Shown piece by piece: positions 21,001 through 31,624 of a DNA stretch of 64,000 nucleotides; position 1 is the first letter of the stretch; every line of letters begins with the position of its first letter. The stretch is from Apostichopus japonicus (lineage: Eukaryota > Echinodermata > Holothuroidea > Aspidochirotida > Stichopodidae): positions 3,910,001-3,974,000 of the forward strand of contig NC_092578.1 in the NCBI RefSeq assembly GCF_037975245.1, in the 5' to 3' direction. The notes under the pieces are model-generated. The model saw only the letters and a list, made by a program, of their open reading frames with translations. It was not told where the DNA came from and did not search any database. The position numbers and the translations under genes are program-made.

Positions 21001-24000
21001 CTGTACTTGTGTTATGTTGTATTTAATCGTCCTCTGTCTTGTCAGAGTTTTCCCCAAAAATAGAAATTTTCTGACATCAGTTCCAACAATGGTAAAGCTG
21101 AGGTAAAGGGTGAACCATCCTATGTTCTCAAACAAACAAAAAATTCCATTATTGTCCTTATGGGTTCGTGGTGGCTGAAAAAGATGTAGACCCATACATG
21201 AGATGATCATGTAATTAACACTGGTTTGATTCAAGCCTTACCTTCTTTCTCTCTAATGAGTATTCAGTAAGGTATGAATATTGAACCAGGAGTTTTCAAG
21301 TGTTGTACAAGATCACTCATATTGTTTGTAAAACCTGTGGCTTCTTATATCTTTTCATCTTCAACTTTCAGGTTTGCCAGTGAGATTGCTGGGGTGGACG
21401 ACCTAGGAACCACAGGAAGAGGAGGTAGCATGGAAGTAAGTTATACACTGACCGTACGTGCTGACTTATCACTGTCATAGTAAATCATGCACGATAGATT
21501 CTACCATCGTTGTCTTCCAGTTCTATGTCCTATATGTCAATATCACATAGTTTATCCTGATTTGGATGTGTTCCTCTCACATTTCTTTTGTTTAGTGTTA
21601 ATTTTGTGTTGAGTTGCTAGTACATGACAATTAATCTATGTGCCTTAAGTTATTGAAATGTTAATGAGCAAAACTGCGTCACAGATGAATAATCAATGTG
21701 CATGACATTAAAAGTAGAACTAACATGATTCGTTTTCAAACTGATTGTGGTTGGAGGTATCCAAGTTCTTGAAGAGACTGTATTGTGGAGCAGAAATTAG
21801 AATGTTTGTATGATACTTGAATCCAGTAAAAAGATAGCCTTTTTCAGCTTGTAGTACTAAACAACTCTGTGAATAGAAGGTCTTTATGGAAAAACTTGAA
21901 CTTCGGCATACCTATATGCTATGAAACTGTTGAAAAAGGAAACTGTGTTCAAAGTTTCTCAATCAAAACTGGTCATTTTGGCGCATCTAGAGCTCTCTTT
22001 GGTATCACTTCATAAGCCCTTAACGTCCCAGTATGTGTTTGCCGATGAATTTCGGAGAAGAAAAACTTCAGAAGCAGATTCAATGATTCTTGTTCTAAAT
22101 GCTTAACGACAGATAATTCAATAAAAATAATGAATATTGATATGGAAATTGCATAGAATGGTGTCTTTTAGTCGAAGTTTAAATTTGGCAAACACGTCCT
22201 GTGAAACATAAACTTCACAGGCTTGTATGCATAATAACATTTGTGTCATGTGTAAATGGTTTACTGTATGTAATATAAACTTATCACACAGGTGTGGAAT
22301 TCCGAGATTCGATTGATGTGCTATTTCAAGGAAACCCGCAATCAGCTCTACCTTTAATTACCTTTAACTACCTTTAATTAATCTTGACTCATTCTCTCAA
22401 TTTCTCATCAGTAATTGTGATTTGCATTCTTTTATCTTGTCCACAGGTTGGAACATACATAGAGAAAATGTTTGCATCAGAACTCTCTGGCAATATTATA
22501 GGTAAATTTGTCATTCCTAATATGCTTTTTTTCTTTTTGAGGACATCTATTCATTTGATCATTTTTGTCTAGAATTTGATCTAGATATTATATTTATGAT
22601 TATTTAAATGCTATTCAAGACATAAAAGCTGTATAAGACCAAAAAGGGCAGGATAGACGTTCGCTTTCACGTGGCTCAAAAGACCAAATTTATCAAGGCT
22701 TAATGGTGACGGCCTTGTGATCATAAATTGGGACTTAAAAACCCATAAGATCAGTTGCAGTCTCATTTATTAATATAACAATAAAGATATCTCAGAATAT
22801 TGTATAAACTTGTAGTATTCAGTAAATTGCTGTATTTTTTTTTATTTGGAAGAAAATTTGAGAGACTTGGAAAGAATTAAGCAAAAAAGTCAGTCACATA
22901 ATTTCTCTCCACTCTGTACAGATCTCTGTCCAGTCGGTGCGTTGACCTCGAAACCCTACGCTTTCACGTCGAGACCCTGGGAGACCAGGAAGACCGAATC
23001 TGTGGACATCCTGGACGCAGTCGGCAGTAACATCGTGGTCAGCACGAGGGGTGGGGAAGTCATGAGGATCCTTCCAAGATTACATGAAGTAAGTCGTTAA
23101 TCATCATATAACTAAGTAAACACATGTGTAACCATGTATGGAAGATTATCTAAACTGGATGTGATTCTCTTTGCCCAGTGTGAAAAATTTACCCAAGTTA
23201 CAGGAATATTTAGAATAAAGAATGTTGATCCAGACATATGGTTAGTGACCATGTCAGGTTGGCAATATGAGATTACCATCTGGAATATGTTAATCTGGGT
23301 ATAACAAAGCCGATTTATCATGAAAATTAGATGAATTTCTACATAACCTCAAAAATGTGTGGCAGTTTTGCACACAAACACCTAGTGCTTTGCGATAAAC
23401 AAAATCAATAAACATTGAAAGTGCCATTCAGATGGCAAACGTTAAAGTATATAACTGCAGCCGACTGGAGGGATTGTCTCTGGGACAGGTTATCATTGAC
23501 CAGGGGTAAACTGACATCAGTAAAGCGATTTGAGACCTATTGCTGGTATAAAGCGCTATATAAAAATCGAATATTATTAATAGTATTATAATTATCTGCA
23601 GGATATTAACGAAGAGTGGATTTCAGACAAGACCAGATTTGCGTACGATGGGTTGAAGAGGCAGAGATTGACAGTACCGATGGTGAAGAGCGAGGAGGGT
23701 AACCTGGTACCGTCCGACTGGCAGGAGGCGCTACAGAAAGTAGCCATTCAGGTAACCCTAACATCTAATTAACTTCCATACTATTAAGATACTGGGTTAC
23801 TTGACACGACAGATTAGGGTCACTCAAATCAGTATTTTGGAGGGTCCCGTACTCGGTGGAGGTCAAAGGTGATTTCGTTTCTTGTAGGTATTTTTTGCCA
23901 GAAGAGAGAATGTGTCAGTCCTTCATTTCTTTCTAATGTAACTCGTAGCATAAGACTTGCTTTTAGTTGCTTTTAGTAAAAGGTACACCAGTATGGCAAG

Positions 24001-27000
24001 AGTATGTCTACTTGCTCTTAGCAAAATGTACACCAGTATGGCAAGAGTATGTCTACTTGCTATTAGTGAAAGGTACACCAGTATGGCAAGAGTATGTCTA
24101 CTTGCTCTTAGCAAAAGGTACACCAGTATGGCAAGAGTATGTCTACTTGCTATTAGTGAAAGGTACACCAGTATGGCAAGAGTATGTCTACTTGCTCTTA
24201 GCAAAAGGTACACCAGTATGGCAAGAGTTTGTCTACTTGCAGTTAGTGAAAGGTACACCAGTTTGGAAAGAGTATTTCTAATTGCTTTGCTAGATAAAAC
24301 AAAAAAAGGTCTGCTTGTATGCCAGTCAGGAATTTATAGCCACAAGAACAAAGAGAATATTTCTGAATATCTTGGAGCACATTAGGCACATCAGAGACTA
24401 TCCATATAAACAAATTATAATTTAACTGTAGAGGTTCATATAATGATTGGTTAGCTGTTTGTCAAGTACAGAGAGGAATATAACCTTCCAATTTGGATTA
24501 TTCTTCGTCTTCCTCAGCTGAACACTGTCGATGGGTCCGAGATTGCTGCCATTGCGGGTGGTCTGGCCGATGCAGAGGTACGTCTTCTCGTATTTATATA
24601 TATATTTGTGTAGGGTGAGATGAATATAGTACTACAAGTAGAATGGAATTGTCTTTAAATTCAGAAACTGTCAAAAGTGTCACCTGACGTAGAGGTGAAG
24701 AGGTTAACCCCTCTGTCTCTCTCCCTCTCTCTAGGTACAGCTGTAATATTGTTTTATCTTTTGTTTTCTAGGCCCTGGTGTCCCTGAAAGACTTCTTGAA
24801 CAGATTAGGCTCTGAGGCTCTTTGCACAGAGGAAGTATTTCCCATGGACGCATCAGGGTAAGTCTACTTTTATTGGTATTAGTCCTAATGTTCTCTCTCC
24901 CTGAGTAAAATTAAAATATATTAGTGGTATGACATATGAAGTCAGTCTCTTAGATTCATATTTAACATCCATGATTATAAATTGTCAATTGTCAACAACT
25001 CCGTAACTGGACGACATACATTAATCTTGGAGTGACACAAACTGGGGACCCAATGATTGGAAGGCACCGGCGTTAACCACTGAGCTAACACTCCTTTTTA
25101 TTGAATTATGTGGTGACTCTTATTGTAGCCAAGGTATCCAGGAGGGCCAACGAGAGGCAATAATCTAAACCAGGATTGAAATGGCTAGCACCCCTTCTGA
25201 CCCAGGTGTGTAGTCCTAATGATGACCAACAAAGCTAAATATAGAAAATGAAAGGAAGAGAAATAACCAAATCAAAACTGATTTATGAAAATTCCCTCAT
25301 TTCTTTCTAGCACCGATCTAAGATCCAACTATCTCCTAAACACAAGTATCTCCGGAGTAGAAGAGGCAGACCTGGTCCTCCTGGTGGGTACCAACCCCCG
25401 TTTCGAAGCACCCTTGTTCAACGCCAGACTTCGTAAGAACTGGATCCATAATGATCTGGAGGTCGCGATGGTTGGATCAAAGGTCGACCTAACCTTTGAC
25501 TACGAGGTAAAGTCAGCTGTTTCTTACTTTTCAGTTTGTGTTCTCTCTGAGTATACTTTATATTATGTTTAAATGATTAATGGTCGCTGCCAAACCTTGG
25601 TATTGTAAGGTTTAAGGTCTATTGTAATTTGTTGTTGCTGTTGTCATAGGGATGCATGGGATAGAAAGCAGACTGAGTAATACCAGGGTGGGAATACTAT
25701 CCAGTTAATAACAGCCACAAAGGGGTGGTTGGGAAAATAACCCGAAATAGTTAAAATGATATATTACTTTTGTTTGAGGGATTTTTGTTTGAGGGATAAA
25801 ATACTCTTTTTGGAAGTAGGTTTGGGAGATTTAATATCTTTTGTCTTTGTTGTTATTGTAGTTGGTCTTCAGTTTTTGTTTCATTCTTTATTTTGAAACA
25901 TATATTTCAATGTCTAGAATTTTTATATTGTGAATTTTGAGCCTTTTGTCAAAAATCTTCATAATTTGTTCTGCTCTCAGCATCTTGGAGATTCGGTTGA
26001 CATCCTCCAGGAGTTAGCTTCTGGTAAACATCCCTTCACTCAGAAGCTCTCGTCAGCCAAGAGGCCCATGGTGGTAGTCGGAAGCGGAGCCCTCCAAAGA
26101 GAGGATGGAGCTGCCATTCATTCTGCTCTCACCTCCTTATCACAGAAACTAAGAGCAGGATCAGATAGCAGTGATTGGAAAGTCTTAAATGTGCTGCACA
26201 GGGTAAGAAAGAAATCCCGTAAGATTACTCTGCCTAGCATAGTTACCAAACCCCACTTATCTACGAAGACAACTCGTTTTAAATTTGTACAGTCAAGAGG
26301 CCCATGGAGGTAGAGGTGGGTGGAGGCCTTGGATGAGAGGATGGAGCTGCCATCCACTCTCCTCTCTCTCACCTCTATATCGCAGAAAACTAAGAGCAGG
26401 ACAGACAATTGAACTAAATTATCCTTGTGTTCTTTATGATGTACAATTCTTTATTCACAATCGCAAAACAGACAGTGGACTCAGTATCGTGAATATAATG
26501 AGTTTTAATTAGTTCTGGACCATATTTATGGAAAATCGCTCAAATCGATCACGGGGCAAAAGTGCTTTTGCTGCTGCTGCCCCTTCTCTGTGGAACAGTC
26601 TTCCAGAACATGTAAAACACAGTACATGTCTTGCTTCTTTTAAACACTCTCACAAGACTCATCTGATGAAAACTGTTTAATTAATTGTTCACTGTTGCCC
26701 ATTTTTGCTTGCATTTTTGTCTTGTACTATGTTTACTGTTTTTGTTTTGCTGTTGCACTGTTTGTGTCACTGCGCCATGAGCGTCTTTTTTGACGGATAC
26801 CAGCGCATTATAAATGTCCATTATTATTATTATTATTAAAATGACCAACTTGTGAACGGTGTTGTTGTGTCTTTCATTGGTATTTCAACCGTTTTGTTAT
26901 TTGGTATGTATGTTTTTTTTTTAAATATCCCGGTGGTGTACCTTCTCATGCACAGGTTGCCAGCCAGGTCGCTGCCCTCGATTTGGGGTACCAAGCTGGC

Positions 27001-30000
27001 GTCGACGCCATCCGGGCTAATCCACCAAAAGTTCTCTACCTCCTAGGAGCAGATGAAGGGACCATTACCAGAGAGGACCTTCCAGCTGACTGTTTTATAG
27101 TCTACCAAGGTATTTCACCAATGAAAATAACATTGAACTTTTCATTATTGATTACATGACCCAGAAGACTATTGTTATTACATGACCTTAACTAGTATTA
27201 CGTATGGTAGACTAGTGTTACGTATACCCTCCCAGCAGACAGGTTTAAGATAGTACGTAACTGTGCATTTTGTACCACATGCCCTAGAATTGGATTACGT
27301 TCACTGTTGCTTATTACAGGACCTACATGTACATAAAAGTATGATATAAATTGGATAAGCAATTGCATTACAGTTCATGTTTTAGAAATCTCATTCAGCC
27401 TCTTACAAGTGTGACTCATTGTTAATTTTCTTTGCATAAACTGGTTAATAATACAGGTTTAATAGGTAACACAATAAAATGTTCCTGATCAAATCCAACG
27501 TCAAAACTGCAATTTGCAAATGTTTCCCTTAGTTCATTTTATCAACCTGAAAATGTTATTATTCACACAAGGAATGATTTAATTCATTTATCAGATTAGT
27601 AAAAATCATGTGATACGCATTGATTCCATTCACGTCTAAATTTGACTGAACGAAGCTCTACCAGAATAGCCATTGATTTCTTCTGCCTTACCTCTTTTAC
27701 TATTTCATTTACCAAGACTGCTTGTGTGTTTATTAGATATCTTTTCTTTCATCATGATGTACCTATCAGGTCACCATGGTGATGCGGGTGCAATAATGGC
27801 GGATGTCGTGTTGCCGGGAGCAGCCTACACAGAAAAAGATGCGACGTATATCAACACAGAAGGAAGAGCCCAACAAACAAAGTAGGTGTAGTCATTATTC
27901 TATCCTCCTTTTTACTTTTTTCTCCCTCTTTTTAAAATTATACAAGTATCACAAGTTTACATCATCTTTTCAACTGACAATAGTAAACCTTGTGGATATT
28001 ACTTCGTATCCTGGCACAAAGTCAATATTTTGACCACCTCGGTTTACTTCGATAGGTTTTTTGATTAGGTAGAATGTTAAGATGTGACGGGATGAGGAAA
28101 CGAATTTCATGGATATTTTATGAACTATATTTTCTTTCTTTCTTGGAACAAAGTAATGTAACCAGCTGTTTATTAGTCAATGACTGTGATAAATATGCAA
28201 GACAGAATTATAAATATTTATTTTTTTGTTTTTGTGGTGCTTTTGCATTGCTGATTACATGGGTAGGAAGATCTGAAACAAGCGGCACAATTAATGAGAA
28301 AGTTAATGCTGTACGGTGGTCATCTTAAAAACCAAAAGGAATATTTAAGGCATATATTCTGCGATGAAATTATCCCATCTTGTCAGAGTTTCCTTCACCA
28401 GCAATAGATATTAAGGGAAAGTCATTCTTTATTGAACCATAAACTGATATAGTCTTGATGGATTGCTGTCAGAAATTAAGTATATATTCATCTTTGGTTC
28501 AGTGAATATTTGTATCATCCCTTAATGGTTCATGGATGGAACAAATGAGAGAACCTCTGTTTTAGACTATCAGTCTCTCAAAGATTACAACTTGACTTTG
28601 ACCTTTTTTTTTATTTTTTTTTTACCCATGCTACCTTCGTCTCCCTTAGACTTGCAGTCAGTCCACCAGGATATGCACGAGAAGACTGGAAGATCATCAG
28701 AGCTCTCTCAGAGGTAACTAAGGAATCAGAGGGTTGGGGAAGGGAGAAATGAAGAGATGGGAAGAAGTGGGTGTGCAAGTTGAAAAGCATCACAAAGGTT
28801 ATGGTTTGAAGGAGTCAGGGTTGGGTTTAGTCAGGGTTGGGTTTACTTGACCTGTAAGATATGAGCATCTACCAGGGGAAGGATTGAAGGGTCTCCGGAA
28901 GGGTCTGATTATGAAGGGAAGATGATGGTAACTGCTTGAAGGGTTCAGAGTGGGCATTTATGTTTGATGTTGCCCAGACAGGGGTATTTAGAGGTACTGA
29001 GCAGGGTAGGATTTAACAGGACATTTATTCAAGGGGAGAGAGTCAGAACCACTTTGATCTCAAGGGAGGTTAGCTACATCAGTCAGACATTCGAGTACCA
29101 AGTATGAAGAATTCAAATGTACAGTTTGGATTTAGTAGAACCACAAATTACCTTGTAAGCACTCACCAAAAACACTTTCAGAAACCCTTCAAGTTTAACA
29201 TTAAAATTTGTCTCTGGAACATTTTTGGGGTGCAATTAACAATGCTCTTCCAAATTTCATTTGTAAAGAAATGCATAAGACATGTCATAGTGTTATAATT
29301 GTATACCTTGTAACAGATTTCGATTGGTAATCAGCTTCGGTGTTTTTTTTTTGTGGTCTTGGTTGAGCAAATGTAAGTGAACAGTGACCATAGTCTACAG
29401 AGCCAACCAACTTTCACTCACAGGCCTGTAAACTCTTAAAAATCTTAAAAATAAAAATCTTATAGATCTTAAAAATCCTTTCTCTCTTTCTCCCTTGATG
29501 CTTCTGTCAGGTCTCCGGACAGACATTGCCGTACGATGATATCAGAGATGTAATGCGCCGCCTCACACAGGTCTCACCAAACCTGACCCGCTACGGAGAG
29601 GTAGAAGAGGCTAACTTCTTCGCCCAAGCTCATTCCTTGGCTCAGGTTGGTATACGTAATACTAACAGGGTTCGTAACGGGGTGTACACCATGTCGGCAC
29701 CACAGTGTTTGTAAACATATAGTCACTAGTAGAGTGGTATACACAATACACAACTTCATGTGGTGCATTGTTCAAGTTTCACCATTGGGGTCAGCCTGTA
29801 TCTTGCAAAATATGCACTGCTCAGGTTGCTATGAAGAATGCTGATGTAACAGCAGGTCAGTGTCTGATTATCCAGTAGGCAGGTGAGGCAAGGGCCTAGG
29901 GGCCACAAATTTCAGGGGACTGGTCAGATCAAAAGACCTCTGTGATCACTGCCAGGCCAGACCTGCCAACTTTCTACTTTCAGGTTGCTCCTGCAACACT

Positions 30001-30805
30001 TCATGGAGTAGGTAGGGGCAACATAGGGGCCACAAGGGTTTCATACCAGCACTGTGGGTGAACCCAGGTTACATAAAAAACATATATTTGCTGTCAGGCT
30101 TAGGATAAGTATATAAGTAGCTGTGGCCTGTCTGTTACATTATCAGTGATTCAACTGAGGTACATGTTGATACTACCATGAACATAGCCGAATAGTAAGG
30201 TAGTTTAGTATAAAGTATTAGAATGATAATTTTATACTTCTGATGTTTAATTGGTTCACCATTTGGTGTGTCCTGTTATTGTAGAAAGAATGCCAATTGC
30301 TCCTTGCAAAAACTGTTTTGTTAATACCCACAATATTAATTTTTTGAAAAAAAATTCATGTGATATATGTGTTCTTATGCAGTGCAGCTATAAGCATTCA
30401 TCTAATATATGTGTCCTTGTGCAGTGTTACTGTAAAAATTGTTACCTTCTTCAGGAGAGCCAGTGCCCCTTGCTGGTTTCATCCGCAGTATTTTCTGATG
30501 TGTGAATAATTTGTAAGCAAGCCAAACCAGCACATACAGCTACTTTCATTACAATGTGAAGAAACCCTTCTGTTATCCTACCACACTAAGTGGACAGGAG
30601 TAACATACTTAGGAGACCTCATGACACTTTTAACGGTTTTCTGTCGTTTTCCGTTTTTTTCTCTCCACAGCTGGTCAAAACCAAATTTTCAAAAGATCCT
30701 CTTACACCCAAACAGACGTCACTTAAAGATTTCTACATGACAGACTCCATCAGTAGGGCGTCCAGAACGATGGCCAAGTGCATTCAAGCAGTTTCTAAGA
30801 AGTAA
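18035..30805 (+). CDS. NDUFS1: NADH dehydrogenase (complex I) 75-kDa Fe-S subunit, complete, 17 coding exons
   Basis: Electron-relay subunit of the complex I matrix arm in mitochondria. Coding exons: 18035-18196, 18719-18826, 19509-19667, 20392-20534, 21372-21435, 22447-22501, 22922-23088, 23602-23751, 24518-24577, 24772-24857, 25311-25506, 25981-26202, 26956-27109, 27770-27881, 28650-28713, 29511-29645, 30671-30805. Phases join throughout: 2,172 nt, 723 residues (human 727). The N-terminus, [15 protein letters not shown], is a plausible mitochondrial presequence. All cluster ligands are present: C67, C78, C81, C95 (2Fe-2S N1b); H127, C131, C134, C140 (N5, [14 protein letters not shown]); C183, C186, C189, C233 (N4). 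The molybdopterin-oxidoreductase-like region follows, with ICPVGAL-type and [10 protein letters not shown] motifs. The conserved tail [12 protein letters not shown] is present. The C-terminus ends KAVSKK-like, shorter than human. The last intron has a weak donor, GTTGGT. Confidence 0.98.
19886..19978 (-). mobile_element. tRNA-derived SINE head (NDUFS1 intron 3)
   Basis: On the minus strand an A-box-like TGGTTAAGTGGATA is followed about 50 nt later by a B-box-like TGTTCAAGCCC, in a tRNA-like arrangement with an extended variable region. The acceptor stem does not pair well, so this is not an intact tRNA. The body of the SINE probably extends toward 19800. Confidence 0.45.
20571..20999. mobile_element. 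MITE with ~60-bp terminal inverted repeats (NDUFS1 intron 4)
   Basis: The left end begins AGACTAATGCAGCCATGCCC and continues with ATATAAACCA and AAGACAAAA blocks. The reverse complement of the right end begins AGACTAATGCGACTATGCCC and carries the same blocks in the same order. The centre is A/T-rich with self-complementary TTTAAAACC-type runs. Another copy of the terminal motif, in the right-end orientation, lies at 20851-20872, suggesting a nested or duplicated end. No coding capacity. A clear target-site duplication was not found. Confidence 0.65.
23440..23590 (+). mobile_element. Non-LTR retrotransposon 3'-tail-like fragment (NDUFS1 intron 7)
   Basis: Contains the widespread tail motif of the form GCTGGTATAAAGCGCTATAT followed by an ATTATTAAT-type degenerate microsatellite. 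It ends about 12 nt before the acceptor of exon 8. No reverse transcriptase codons are recognisable, so this is a tail or a SINE sharing that tail. Confidence 0.5.
23960..24290. repeat. 45-bp minisatellite, about 7 copies (NDUFS1 intron 8)
   Basis: The unit GTACACCAGTATGGCAAGAG plus about 25 nt recurs every 45 bp, with alternate units differing (TTGCTCTTAGC versus TTGCTATTAGT), a 90-bp higher-order pattern. Because 45 is a multiple of three and the unit lacks stops in several frames, two plus frames and one minus frame stay open for over 100 codons. None is a plausible gene. Confidence 0.9.
25028..25095 (-). mobile_element. tRNA-derived SINE head (NDUFS1 intron 10)
   Basis: The minus strand carries TTAGCTCAGTGGTTAA (A box), then a GCCGGTGCCTTCCAATCATT segment typical of tRNA-derived SINE heads, then a decayed B box (CAGTTTGTGTCA). 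It is too degraded to be a tRNA gene. Confidence 0.5.
26292..26402 (+). pseudogene. Relic partial duplicate of NDUFS1 exon 12
   Basis: This intronic stretch aligns with 26052-26163 inside exon 12. Shared blocks include AAGAGGCCCATGG, GAGAGGATGGAGCTGCCAT, CTCTCACCTC and ACTAAGAGCAGGA. It has accumulated substitutions and indels, the reading frame is lost, and it has no flanking splice sites, so it is not an alternative exon. It lies only about 90 nt downstream of the real exon and about 130 nt upstream of a retrotransposon end. Confidence 0.8.
26537..26840 (+). mobile_element. 5'-truncated non-LTR retrotransposon: end of the RT ORF plus 3' tail (NDUFS1 intron 12)
   Basis: 26537-26680 encodes 47 residues and a stop that match the C-terminal signature of CR1/L2/jockey-type reverse transcriptase ORFs: [18 protein letters not shown], then [14 protein letters not shown]. 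The 3' UTR (26681-26818) ends GCGCATTATAAATGTCC and an (ATT)n microsatellite at 26819-26838, the standard end for such elements. The 5' part of the element is missing, as expected from incomplete reverse transcription. The element may begin within the degraded region just upstream. Confidence 0.85.
27110..27769. other. NDUFS1 intron 13, no recognised element
   Basis: An AT-rich intron of about 660 bp. I see neither coding sequence nor a clear repeat. Introns 14 (27882-28649) and 15 (28714-29510) are similar. Intron 16 (29646-30670) is about 1 kb and also shows nothing beyond short repeated CAGGTTG words. Confidence 0.55.
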
Positions 30806-31618
30806 TATATATTAATAGGAGAAACAAGAAAATGTGAAAGATTTCGTTAAGGCTATGATGGTTGGCATATAACGAACAGTATAGTGTTATGGTAACAGAC
30901 ATGTTTGATGTGCTACACACAAAGTCTTTTAAGGGGAGGGGCTGGAGAAAGGGAGACGGGGAATATCACGCTTAGTAAATGCACATGGCTCAGTTACATA
31001 CTGTGTAGGACATTTGTGGTGCATATAACAGCCATAGAGACGTAATTAAATGTTCATTGCCATGGTAACATCGTGTTGTGCCTCCAAATTTCCTATTAAA
31101 AATCGTCTATACAGTCACACTATGGAAAGTGTGTACTGAAACTTTGTTTGCAGTGGCTCTTTTCATTTTCCCTTCCCAAATGTACCGCCCCTCCCCCCCC
31201 CCACCCCAACAGGAACACTTCTTCTGTATCAAGATGTCCACATCCCATTCCGGAACCTCTTGTTTCTTTTCCATATATGCTTGGCTTAGTTTGAATTACT
31301 GGCATTCGGTATCATCAGTTTACTTGCAATTTAAAGTTCTGCTTTTTTGCTAGCAATTATTTTTCTAGCAATTTATGAACTGTTGAATTTTTAACTGGTG
31401 AATGCATGTAATTACTATTTATGGAGTATTACCAAACACACTGCTCTCTTAAATGTTAAATAATATAGTGAAATTGTTATCGAAACTGCTGTGAAGGAGC
31501 ATAAGAGTTTGTCTGTTACAGAACCTGGAGGGACAGAAAAAATGTTGTTTTGACTTCCAAGGGATATATTCTTGATTGGAATTGTGTATAAGTCAATGAA
31601 GAGAGAAGACAAATTTTA

Positions 31619-31624
31619 ATAAAC
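31619..31624 (+). terminator. Candidate NDUFS1 poly(A) signal (AATAAA)
   Basis: First canonical AATAAA that I noticed after the NDUFS1 stop, about 815 nt downstream. A second AATAAA-containing stretch lies near 32036. Neither has independent support. Confidence 0.4.

Noticed and set aside
23957..24385. 142-, 104- and 111-codon open frames on both strands
   Set aside because: All lie in the 45-bp minisatellite of an NDUFS1 intron. Openness in three frames is a consequence of the repeat length.
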